Assembly (NCBI RefSeq): GCF_001425825.1
Contig: NZ_LMDM01000002.1
Coordinates: 1-64,000, forward strand
Length of the DNA stretch: 64,000 nucleotides
Direction of reading: 5' to 3'
From: Rhizobacter sp. Root1238
GTDB taxonomy: Bacteria > Pseudomonadota > Gammaproteobacteria > Burkholderiales > Burkholderiaceae_C
Shown here: piece by piece, positions 27,305 to 34,471 of the stretch
Position numbering within the stretch: position 1 is the stretch's first letter
Layout: each line of letters opens with the position of its first letter
Notes under the pieces: generated by a model
Told to the model about the DNA's origin: nothing
Databases searched by the model: none
The model's input: the letters and a program-made list of their open reading frames with translations, nothing else
Translations under genes and position numbers: made by a program

Positions 27305-28189
27305 ATGGCTGCCGTGCTTCCTGTCCCCACCCCCACCGCGCCGCGCTCCGAAGCCGGACCGTGGCGCCGCGCCTGGCGCCGGCTGAAGCGCCGCCGCGGC
27401 GCGCTGCTCGGCCTCGCGGTGGTGCTGCTGTTCATCGCGATGGCGGTGTTCGCGCCGTGGTTCGGGCTGCAGGACCCGGTGGCCACCAGCTGGAGCGCGA
27501 TCCGCAAGGCGCCGAACGCCGAGCACTGGTTCGGCACCGACGAGATCGGCCGCGACGTGCTGTCGCGCGTGGTGTGGGGCACGCGCGCATCGCTGCTCGC
27601 CGGGCTGGTGTCGGTGAGCATCTCGCTGCTGCTGGGTGTGCCGATCGGGCTGGCCGCGGGCTTCCTCGGCGGTTTTGCCGATGCGCTGATCTCGCGCATC
27701 ACCGATGCCTTCCTGGCCTGCCCGTTCCTGATCCTCGCGATCGCGCTGGCGGCGTTCCTCGGGCCGAGCCTGTCGAACGCGATGATCGCGATCGGGGTGT
27801 CGGCGACGCCGATCTTCGTGCGGCTCGCACGGGCGCAGGTGCTGAACGTGAAGGTCGAGGACTACATCGAGGCGGCGCGCGCGGTCGGCAACCCGCCGCT
27901 GCGCATCGCGCTGCGGCACGTGCTGCCGAACATCACGCCGCCGGTGATCGTGCAGGCGACGCTGGCGATCGCGTCGGCGGTGATCGCCGAGGCGAGCCTG
28001 TCCTTCCTCGGGCTCGGCCAGCAGCCGCCGGCGCCGAGTTGGGGCAGCATGCTGAACACCGCGAAGAACTATGTCGACTCGGCACCGTGGATGGCGATCT
28101 GGCCGGGCGTGTCGATCTTCCTGCTGGTGCTGTCCTTCAACCTGCTCGGCGACGGCCTGCGCGATGCGCTGGACCCGCGCCAGCGCTGA
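27305..28189 (+). CDS. Peptide ABC transporter permease, DppC type
   Basis: 294 aa. A short Pro-rich N terminus precedes the DppC core: RRRGALLGLAVVLLFIAMAV, HWFGTDEIGRDVLSRVVWG, and the EAA loop (DYIEAARAVGNPPLRIALRH). The conserved C-terminal GDGLRDALDPR closes the protein. The ATG at 27305 follows the upstream stop by 2 bases. It pairs with the DppB-like permease. Confidence 0.88.
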   Translation: MAAVLPVPTPTAPRSEAGPWRRAWRRLKRRRGALLGLAVVLLFIAMAVFAPWFGLQDPVATSWSAIRKAPNAEHWFGTDEIGRDVLSRVVWGTRASLLAGLVSVSISLLLGVPIGLAAGFLGGFADALISRITDAFLACPFLILAIALAAFLGPSLSNAMIAIGVSATPIFVRLARAQVLNVKVEDYIEAARAVGNPPLRIALRHVLPNITPPVIVQATLAIASAVIAEASLSFLGLGQQPPAPSWGSMLNTAKNYVDSAPWMAIWPGVSIFLLVLSFNLLGDGLRDALDPRQR

Positions 28190-28204
28190 CCCCAGAGACA
28201 CGCG

Positions 28205-29812
28205 ATGAACTTCGACTGGAACAATCCGTACCCGACCACCCGCAGCCCGCTGATGGCCCGCAACGTCGTCGCGACCTCGCAGGCGCTCGCGTCGCAGGCC
28301 GGGCTGCGCATGCTGCTGAAGGGCGGCAACGCGGTCGATGCAGCGATTGCCGCGGCGGCGGCGCTGACCATCGTCGAGCCGGTGTCGAACGGGCTCGGCA
28401 GCGACAACTTCGCGATCCTGTGGGACGGCAAGGCGCTGCACGGCTTGAACTCGTCCGGCGTTGCGCCGGCGGCATGGAACCCCGCGTACTTCCGCCGCAG
28501 GCACGGCGACAAGATGCCGCTGCGCGGCTGGGACACGGTGACCACGCCCGGCGCGGTGGCGGGCTGGGTGGCGCTGTCGGAGCGCTTCGGCCGGCTGCCG
28601 TTCGCCGACCTGCTGGAGCCGGCCATCGAGCTGGCCGAGCGCGGCCATGGCGTGGGCCGCATCGTCTCCGACAAATGGGGCCGCCAGGTGCCGGGCCTGA
28701 AAGACCAACCCGGCTATGCCGAGGCCTTCATGCCGCGCGGGCGGGCCCCCGAGCCCGGCGAGCGCTTCGTGTTCGCGGCGGCCGGTGCCACGCTGCGGCA
28801 GATTGCGCTGACGAAGGGCGAGGCGTTCTACCGCGGCGAGATCGCCGAGAAGCTGGTTGCGCATGCGAAGGCGAACGGCGGCAGCATGGCGCTGGCGGAC
28901 CTCGCGAACTTCCGGCCGGAGTGGGTCGCGCCGATCGCCAGGGACTTTGCCGGCCACACGGTGCACGAGATCCCGCCGAACGGGCAGGGCATCGCCGCGC
29001 TGATGGCGCTGGGCATGCTGGAGCGGCTGGACCTCGGGCGCCTGCCGGTCGACAGCGTCGAATCGCAGCACCTGCAGATCGAGGCGATGAAGCTGGCGTT
29101 CGCCGACACCTACCGCTGGGTCGCCGACGAGCGCTCGATGACCGAGGTGACGGCGGCCGACCTGCTGAGCGACGGCTACCTGCGCGAGCGCGCGAAGCTG
29201 ATCGACCCGAAGCGCGCGTCCGAGCCGGCGCACGGCACGCCGCCCGCGGGCGGCACCATCTACCTGAGCGCGGCCGACGAGCGCGGGATGATGGTCAGCT
29301 TCATCCAGTCCAACTACATGGGCTTCGGCAGCGGCGTGGTGGTGCCGGGCACCGGCGTGAGCCTGCAGAACCGCGGCCACGGCTTCACGCTCGACGAGTC
29401 GCATCCGAACGTGGTGGCGCCGGGCAAGCGGCCGTTCCACACCATCATTCCCGGCTTCCTGACGCGCGATGGAAAGCCGCAGATGAGCTTCGGCGTGATG
29501 GGCGGCAACATGCAGCCGCAAGGCCACCTGCAGACGCTGGTGCGCATGCTGGTGCACCGCCAGCAGCCACAGGCCGCCTGCGATGCGCCGCGCTGGAAGG
29601 TCGGCGACGGGCTGGCGGTGGATTTCGAATCGACGATGGCACCGGCGCTGGTCGACGGGCTGAAGGCGCTCGGCCACCGCTTCGAGGCGACGCCGGATGC
29701 GTACATGGACTACGGCAGCGGGCAGTTCATCTGGAAGCTGGGCGACGACCTGGAGGACGGCTACGTCGCGGCGAGCGATTCGCGGCGGGACGGGCAGGCG
29801 GTGGGATATTGA
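28205..29812 (+). CDS. ggt: Gamma-glutamyltransferase family protein
   Basis: 535 aa, an Ntn-hydrolase of the GGT/cephalosporin acylase superfamily. The N-terminal half has GGNAVDAAIAAAAALTIVEP and SNGLGSDNF; the probable autocleavage nucleophile is the Thr in GGTIYLSAAD near residue 350. This is followed by MGFGSGVVVPGTGVSLQNRG, corresponding to the substrate loop. No signal peptide is seen, unlike periplasmic GGTs, so the enzyme probably acts in the cytosol on imported peptides. It resembles the YwrD-like branch. As the last gene of the peptide importer operon (15 bases after the permease), it suggests uptake and cleavage of gamma-glutamyl compounds. It is followed by a REP-like element. 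Confidence 0.85.
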   Translation: MNFDWNNPYPTTRSPLMARNVVATSQALASQAGLRMLLKGGNAVDAAIAAAAALTIVEPVSNGLGSDNFAILWDGKALHGLNSSGVAPAAWNPAYFRRRHGDKMPLRGWDTVTTPGAVAGWVALSERFGRLPFADLLEPAIELAERGHGVGRIVSDKWGRQVPGLKDQPGYAEAFMPRGRAPEPGERFVFAAAGATLRQIALTKGEAFYRGEIAEKLVAHAKANGGSMALADLANFRPEWVAPIARDFAGHTVHEIPPNGQGIAALMALGMLERLDLGRLPVDSVESQHLQIEAMKLAFADTYRWVADERSMTEVTAADLLSDGYLRERAKLIDPKRASEPAHGTPPAGGTIYLSAADERGMMVSFIQSNYMGFGSGVVVPGTGVSLQNRGHGFTLDESHPNVVAPGKRPFHTIIPGFLTRDGKPQMSFGVMGGNMQPQGHLQTLVRMLVHRQQPQAACDAPRWKVGDGLAVDFESTMAPALVDGLKALGHRFEATPDAYMDYGSGQFIWKLGDDLEDGYVAASDSRRDGQAVGY

Positions 29813-29842
29813 GCGAAGGAACCCGGCGGTTGCCAAGAAACC

Positions 29843-29963
29843 CCGTTCGCCCTGAGCTTGTCGAAGGGTCGGACTGAGCTTGCCGAAGGCCCTGCGCGCT
29901 TCGGATCCAACCCTTCGACGGACGGGCCCTCGACAAGCTCGGTCCCTGCTCAGGGCGAACGGG
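29843..29963. repeat. REP-like inverted repeat element between convergent genes
   Basis: A ~120-base element beginning CCGTTCGCCCTGAGCTTGTC and ending CTCAGGGCGAACGGG, with CCCTTCGAC/GTCGAAGGG arms inside. The two ends are imperfect inverted copies and can form a long hairpin. Its core is the same sequence as the 79-bp tandem repeat at 18 kb. It separates the convergent ggt and vWA genes, so it may double as a bidirectional terminator. Confidence 0.85.
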
Positions 29964-29974
29964 CTTTCACGCGT

Positions 29975-30718
29975 TCACCCCTTCAACCACGCGATCAACT
30001 CTTCATCGATCAGCTGCGAATTCAGCTCCTCATCCGACTGCCCGACGAACTGCCGCAGGTTGTGGATCGCCTTGAAGCCGGTGTTGCCGAACTGGTCGCC
30101 GATGCGCTCGAGGAACGGGAAGGTCGAGCCCTGGTTCGAGATGCCGAGGAACAGGAAATAGACCTGGTCCTGACGCTGCTCCGATTCGCGCAGCACGCGC
30201 AGCGTGCGCTCCTTGTCGGCGTTGTCGCCGTCGGTCGCGACGATCACCAGCGAGCGCTTCTTCGCGACCGGGATCACCTCGTCCTTCTGCCCCATCAGCC
30301 GGCCGAAGAAGCCGGCCTTCTTCTCGATCGGGCCGGCCCAGCCGAAGTGCTTCAGCATGCGCTCCAGCAGGTGCGAGTAGTCGGTGCCGCCGTTCCAGCC
30401 GGGCACCTTCGCGATGATGTTGTTGGCGACATAGCCGTCATGGTTGCCCGCATCGACAGCGCCCACCTCGTGCACGCCGGCCGCGCCGGACGAGAAGGTG
30501 AAGACCTCGACCTTCTTGTCCGGATCGAAGGCCAGGCCCCACGGCACCAGCCGCGTCAGCAGCCGGTCGGTGATGCCGGCGCGGTGCTCGTCCTCGAACG
30601 AGCCGGAGACGTCCAGGCCGAAGCCGACCTCCAGCGCCGGGGGCTTGGCGATGCCGGCCTTCTCCAGGCTCAGCACCAGGGTGCGGGCAGACTTTTCGAG
30701 GTTCAGGGTCAGGGCCAT
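29975..30718 (-). CDS. vWA-domain protein of tellurite-resistance type (TerF/TerY-like)
   Basis: 247 aa. A von Willebrand factor A fold with the MIDAS motif DVSGSF (DxSxS) near residue 36, WNGGTDYSHLLERMLKHFG (the MIDAS Thr region) and VIVATDGDNADKERTLRVL (third MIDAS loop). The C terminus (LERIGDQFGNTGFKAI) matches the TerF-associated vWA. Metal-dependent adhesion domains of this type accompany TerD proteins in chemical stress operons. The ATG overlaps the upstream stop by one base (TGATG). It is the last gene of the four-gene Ter/Tel operon. Confidence 0.83.
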   Translation of the reverse strand: MALTLNLEKSARTLVLSLEKAGIAKPPALEVGFGLDVSGSFEDEHRAGITDRLLTRLVPWGLAFDPDKKVEVFTFSSGAAGVHEVGAVDAGNHDGYVANNIIAKVPGWNGGTDYSHLLERMLKHFGWAGPIEKKAGFFGRLMGQKDEVIPVAKKRSLVIVATDGDNADKERTLRVLRESEQRQDQVYFLFLGISNQGSTFPFLERIGDQFGNTGFKAIHNLRQFVGQSDEELNSQLIDEELIAWLKG

Positions 30719-31662
30719 CAGAGCGCTCGCTTCAGGGTTTGCAGGATGTCGGTGAGTTTCTCGGCCGCCAGGAAACGCTGCGTCTCGCTCGGGCGCGAGG
30801 CCAGGCGGGCCAGTTGGGCGTGGACCGCGGGCAGCTTCAGCAGCACGCCGTCCTGCACCCAGGTCATCAGTTCCTGCAGGTGGCCGGCGTCCTGCTCCAG
30901 GTGCAGGCGGTGCTCGTGCAGCAGCGCCTGCGATCCCGTCAGCGAGGTGAGCCGCGCGAGCAGCAGGCTGCCCGCTTCCGGGCCGACCTGGTCCAGCAAG
31001 TATTCGGCTGCCAGCGCGCTGGCTTCAAGCCGCTGGGCGCAGGCCTGCACCGGCTGCTTCAGCGGGCCGAGCGCCTGCAACTGGTCGGACAGTGCGGCAT
31101 GCGAGGCGCCGAGCAGCGATTCGAGCTGCACCACCTCGGCCTCGTGTCCGGCCCACACCGCGGCGGCCGGCCGGCGGAAGAAGCCGCCATCGAGCGCTTC
31201 GAGCACGTCCGTCAACAGCGCCTGCAGCCGGCGCAGGTGTTGCGGCACGCTGCGCGTCGTGGCCTCTTGCGCCACCTGCAGGCGTTGGCGGATCAGCGCC
31301 GCAAGCTCTTCCTGCTCGGGCATGCCGAAGCGCAGCCAGCCGGCGGCGTCGAGGCTCTCCGCGTGCACGCCGGCCAGCACGCCTTGGGTGCGCTGCAGCG
31401 CCGCGGCGTCGGCCTGCGGGAAGCGGCGTGCCAGGTCGGGCAGCGTCACCTCGACCGGCTTGCGTCGCACGCCGGGCAGTGCGGATGCGGTGAACGACGG
31501 GGCCGGCGCGACGGCGAGGGGCGGCGTCGATGGCATCGCGGTCGCCGGCAGCGTGGATCCCGGCAGCACCGTCGGCTTGACGCCTGCCGCGGGCCCGGGC
31601 TCCGGCGCAGTCTCCGGCGTGGGCGGGCGCGCGCCGCCGATCACGGTGACCTTGATGCTCAT
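30718..31662 (-). CDS. Coiled-coil protein of the Ter/Tel cluster, 314 aa
   Basis: A Pro/Ala-rich N-terminal ~60 residues is followed by a mostly helical region with long amphipathic stretches (LAALIRQRLQVAQEATTRSV, ALLTDVLEALDGG, LARLTSLTGSQALLHEHRLH). This looks like a distant relative of TelA-type helical proteins, but I cannot assign a family with certainty. It sits between TerD and vWA genes and is translationally coupled to the latter, so a shared role in the membrane-associated stress complex is likely. Confidence 0.68.
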   Translation of the reverse strand: MSIKVTVIGGARPPTPETAPEPGPAAGVKPTVLPGSTLPATAMPSTPPLAVAPAPSFTASALPGVRRKPVEVTLPDLARRFPQADAAALQRTQGVLAGVHAESLDAAGWLRFGMPEQEELAALIRQRLQVAQEATTRSVPQHLRRLQALLTDVLEALDGGFFRRPAAAVWAGHEAEVVQLESLLGASHAALSDQLQALGPLKQPVQACAQRLEASALAAEYLLDQVGPEAGSLLLARLTSLTGSQALLHEHRLHLEQDAGHLQELMTWVQDGVLLKLPAVHAQLARLASRPSETQRFLAAEKLTDILQTLKRAL

Positions 31663-31696
31663 GCGCTGTGCCGGCCGCGGACCCTCGCTGGGACCA

Positions 31697-32338
31697 TCAG
31701 GAGAAGTGGCCCAGCACCTGGTTGAAGTCGCTGTTGAAGCCGACCCCGACGCCGACGAAGGACGAGCCCGAGGCCTCGACCATGATCGAGCCCATCTGCA
31801 CGCCGACGAACTCGCCGAACTGGTCCGACAGGCTGACGTTCAGCAGCTCCTTGCCGAGCGCGTTCTCGACGATCACGCGCGCGTTCTTCACGCTGCGGAA
31901 CGAGCGGCCGGAGCCCTGCGGATGGATCATCGCGACCAGCGGGATCTCGATGACACCGGCCGCCGGCGGGGCGAGGCGGTCAGGCTGGATCGACACCCAT
32001 TCGTCGTCGCCGGTGGCCAGGCCGTCGGTCGCGTCGGGGCTGTGCACCAGCGCGCCGCCGTGCACCGAGAAGGTCTTGTCGGCATGCAGCGGCAGCGTGC
32101 CGGTGGCCTGGCCGCGGATCGTGCGCTGCACGTTGTAGGTCGACAGGATGTCGCCGAAGTCGGACACCTTGGCGCCGCCGCCGGTGTTCACCGCGACCAG
32201 CGCGTGCAGGTCGATGTCGGTGTCGCCGTCCCAGGCCAGCCGCACCCGGAAACGCTCGCCCTTGTCGAGCGACAGCGACAGCTTCGGGGCGGCATCGCCG
32301 GGCTTGGTCAGGTTCAGCTTGAGCGAAGGCGTGGACAT
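31697..32338 (-). CDS. terD: TerD-family tellurium/stress protein
   Basis: 213 aa. The TerD/TerE fold is recognisable: KLSLSLDKGERFRVRLAWDG, then DTDIDLHALVAV, and a C-terminal SFRSVKNARVIVENALGKEL and FVGVQMGSIMVEASG. The Asp-rich DGDTDIDLH loop corresponds to the calcium-binding segment of TerD. It belongs to a four-gene minus-strand operon with telA upstream (13-base gap). TerD proteins are implicated in resistance to tellurite, phage and other envelope stress; which applies here is not visible. Confidence 0.87.
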   Translation of the reverse strand: MSTPSLKLNLTKPGDAAPKLSLSLDKGERFRVRLAWDGDTDIDLHALVAVNTGGGAKVSDFGDILSTYNVQRTIRGQATGTLPLHADKTFSVHGGALVHSPDATDGLATGDDEWVSIQPDRLAPPAAGVIEIPLVAMIHPQGSGRSFRSVKNARVIVENALGKELLNVSLSDQFGEFVGVQMGSIMVEASGSSFVGVGVGFNSDFNQVLGHFS

Positions 32339-32351
32339 GGGCGGATGTCTT

Positions 32352-33560
32352 TCAGCGAATGGAGGTGTACGACTGGGCGGCGACGGTGGCGGCGGGGTTC
32401 AGGCCCTTGCCGAGCGTCAGCATGTCTTCGCGGGCCTGCGCCATCAGCGCACGGGCCTCGTCGAACTTGCGCTGGTTGGTGTCGCGCGCGGCGTCGACCA
32501 GGGCGACCAGGCTCTGCGTGTCGGCCACCACCGATTGAAGCTGCTGCGCCTGCGCCAGGCGGTTGTCGCCGGGCGCGGTGGCGGCGGTCTCGACGACGTC
32601 CTTCATCAGCATGCCGCGCACCTTGTTCAGGTTGCTGTCGAGGTCGGCGCCCTGCTGGGCCAGGCGCTGCAGGTCCTGCACCATGCGCGCGCCGTGGATG
32701 GTCAGCAGCGTCATCTTGATGCTCGCGAAGCGCGAGGCCATCGTCGTCGCCAGCTCCTGCAGCGTCGCGACACCGGCGTTCTGCAGCTGGCGGATCACCA
32801 GCTGGTCGGCCGGCAGCTTGGTCAGCGTGGCCTCGACGGCCAGCGCGCGCGATTCGAGCGACTGCAGCTTGTCGCGCACGTCGTGGCGGCGCTGCGGGTC
32901 GGCGGCGAGCTCCGGTTCCATCGCGGCGACCTCGGTGCGCGCCTTCGCCAGCACGCTGTTCAGGAAGGCCGCGTCTTCGGCGAAGGCGACGAAGCTCTTG
33001 CGGTACTCGGCCTTCACGGTGTCGAGGTGGCGCAGCTCCTCGTTGAGGCGCGTCATCTCGGCGCGCAGCTTGGTTTCCATGCCGCCAATCAGTTCGGACA
33101 GCGCCTTCGAGCGGCCCGATGCGACGCGCGCCGCCTCTTCATAGGCGCGGTGGGCGGCCTGGCGCAGCGACTTCGGGTTGAAGAGGCCGAGGATGCGCGC
33201 CAGCAGCGACGGGCGCGCGTTCAGGATGCGGTTCGCCAGCTCGGGCAGGTTCTCGTCCTGCACCTGCTGGTTCAGCGAGGCGACCAGCGTGAACAGCTGT
33301 GGCGAGGTGCTCTTGTCGATGCGCGACAGGAAGCCGTCGAGCGTGCGGTTCAGTGCCAGTTCGGGCTCGAGGCCGAGCGAGGCGATGTCGTGCTGCGAGA
33401 TCTCGCCGAACCGGAAGGCGTCGACCCGGGCCAGCAGGCTGTCCTGCTGCTGCGGCGACAAGGCCAGCGGGAAGTTCTGCGGCAGGCTCAGCGTCAAGGA
33501 CGACTGCGTTGTCGACGGCGAGGAGGGCGCCGTGGCCACGATGGCGTTGGGGTCGGTCAT
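32352..33560 (-). CDS. telA: TelA-family toxic anion resistance protein
   Basis: 402 aa, almost wholly helical. The family core is seen in LARILGLFNPKSLRQAAHRA, RLNEELRHLDTVKAEYRKS, SRFASIKMTLLTIHGARMVQ and the C-terminal MAQAREDMLTLGKGLNP, as in KlaA/TelA proteins. Start MTDPNAIV at 33560; an in-frame ATG shortly upstream (MRMAP) is less likely. It heads the operon telA-terD-coiled coil-vWA. It is divergent from an NTF2-like gene, so the promoter lies in the 125 bases between them. Confidence 0.85.
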   Translation of the reverse strand: MTDPNAIVATAPSSPSTTQSSLTLSLPQNFPLALSPQQQDSLLARVDAFRFGEISQHDIASLGLEPELALNRTLDGFLSRIDKSTSPQLFTLVASLNQQVQDENLPELANRILNARPSLLARILGLFNPKSLRQAAHRAYEEAARVASGRSKALSELIGGMETKLRAEMTRLNEELRHLDTVKAEYRKSFVAFAEDAAFLNSVLAKARTEVAAMEPELAADPQRRHDVRDKLQSLESRALAVEATLTKLPADQLVIRQLQNAGVATLQELATTMASRFASIKMTLLTIHGARMVQDLQRLAQQGADLDSNLNKVRGMLMKDVVETAATAPGDNRLAQAQQLQSVVADTQSLVALVDAARDTNQRKFDEARALMAQAREDMLTLGKGLNPAATVAAQSYTSIR

Positions 33561-33685
33561 GGGCGCCATTCTCATACAAGCGCTGCCGGTGTAGGAGCCC
33601 ACCTACGGGGGAACCCCCTCTTCTCCGATGTCCCTCGCGCACAGGAGTCGCAGGATGGGGACCCTGTTGTTGAAAGGAGTCCCAG

Positions 33686-34087
33686 ATGCCGACACCGCAA
33701 AAGACACTCATCGACCTGGAAAAGAAGTTCTGGCAGTCGATGGTCAACCAGGACACCGATACCGCGCTGCAGATGCTGAGCGAACCGTCGCTGATGGTCA
33801 GCTCGCACGGCGCGATGAAGTTCGACCATGCGAGCTACCGCAAGATGGCGGAGCAGGGGAACATGATCGTGACCTCGTTCGAACTGAGCGACGTGGAGGT
33901 GGTGTTCCCGAACGACGCGACCGCGATCGTGACCTACCACGTCAAGCAGAGCGTCGCGCCGCGTGGCGAGAGCAAGGCCACGCAGCAGGAGATGAACGAC
34001 AGCTCGACGTGGGTGAAGAACGGCAAGGGCTGGCAGTGCGTGATGCACACCGAGACGCCGGCCGAGGCCGCACCGACGAAGCATTGA
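33686..34087 (+). CDS. NTF2-like (DUF4440/SnoaL) protein, 133 aa
   Basis: A single NTF2-like cone fold: IDLEKKFWQSMVNQDTDTAL (N-terminal helices), FELSDVEVVFPNDATAIVTY and SSTWVKNGKGWQCVMHTETP, the usual W...W-x-x-x-x-H ending of DUF4440 proteins. AAAGGAG lies 7 bases upstream of the ATG, a strong ribosome binding site. Such proteins may be small enzymes or ligand-binding proteins; no substrate can be read. It is divergent from telA. Confidence 0.85.
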   Translation: MPTPQKTLIDLEKKFWQSMVNQDTDTALQMLSEPSLMVSSHGAMKFDHASYRKMAEQGNMIVTSFELSDVEVVFPNDATAIVTYHVKQSVAPRGESKATQQEMNDSSTWVKNGKGWQCVMHTETPAEAAPTKH

Positions 34088-34133
34088 AGGCCGCGGTCAG
34101 CGGGCGGTGGAGGGCGCCCGTAAACTGCGGCGC

Positions 34134-34376
34134 ATGAACCTGAACATCGTCGTCTATTCGAAATCGGCCTGCCCGCAATGCGACTCGGCCAAGATGCTGC
34201 TGACGTCCCGCTCCCTCCCTTACGAGGAGATCCGCATCGACGACGAGGCCGAGCGCCTGGCGTTCTTCGAGAAATGCGGCCCGTCGGTGCGCCAGATGCC
34301 ACAGGTCTTCATCAACGACCAGCGGGTGGGCGGCCTGGCGGGACTGCAGGCGGCGCTGGCGCAGCTCGGGCGCTGA
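34134..34376 (+). CDS. Glutaredoxin, 80 aa
   Basis: A compact thioredoxin-fold protein with the redox motif CPQC (VYSKSACPQCDSAKMLL, residues ~8-24), the cis-Pro in RQMPQVFINDQRVGG, and length typical of glutaredoxins. It reduces disulfides or glutathionylated proteins using glutathione. The ATG at 34134 is chosen over an upstream in-frame start because it gives the standard length. It follows the NTF2-like gene by 46 bases, possibly in one transcript. Confidence 0.88.
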   Translation: MNLNIVVYSKSACPQCDSAKMLLTSRSLPYEEIRIDDEAERLAFFEKCGPSVRQMPQVFINDQRVGGLAGLQAALAQLGR

Positions 34377-34402
34377 GCGTCACCGACCTTCCACCGTTGA
34401 AA

Positions 34403-34432
34403 TGAAAACCGCCGCCTCGAAGGGCGGCGGTC
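34403..34432 (-). terminator. Rho-independent terminator of the di-heme lipoprotein gene
   Basis: On the minus strand an 8-bp G/C stem (CCGCCGCC ... GGCGGCGG) with a short loop is followed by TTTTCATTTC, 40 bases past the stop of the large lipoprotein gene. A second hairpin (GCCGGGCC...GGCCCGG) lies just upstream. This is the clearest intrinsic terminator in the window. Confidence 0.75.
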
Positions 34433-34471
34433 TGGCTTGCGATGCCGGGCCTCGAAGGCCCGGTGCAGGCG

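Noticed and set aside
27269-29836. Long antisense frame over the permease and ggt genes
   Set aside because: Arg/His-rich noise opposite genes with clear family motifs.
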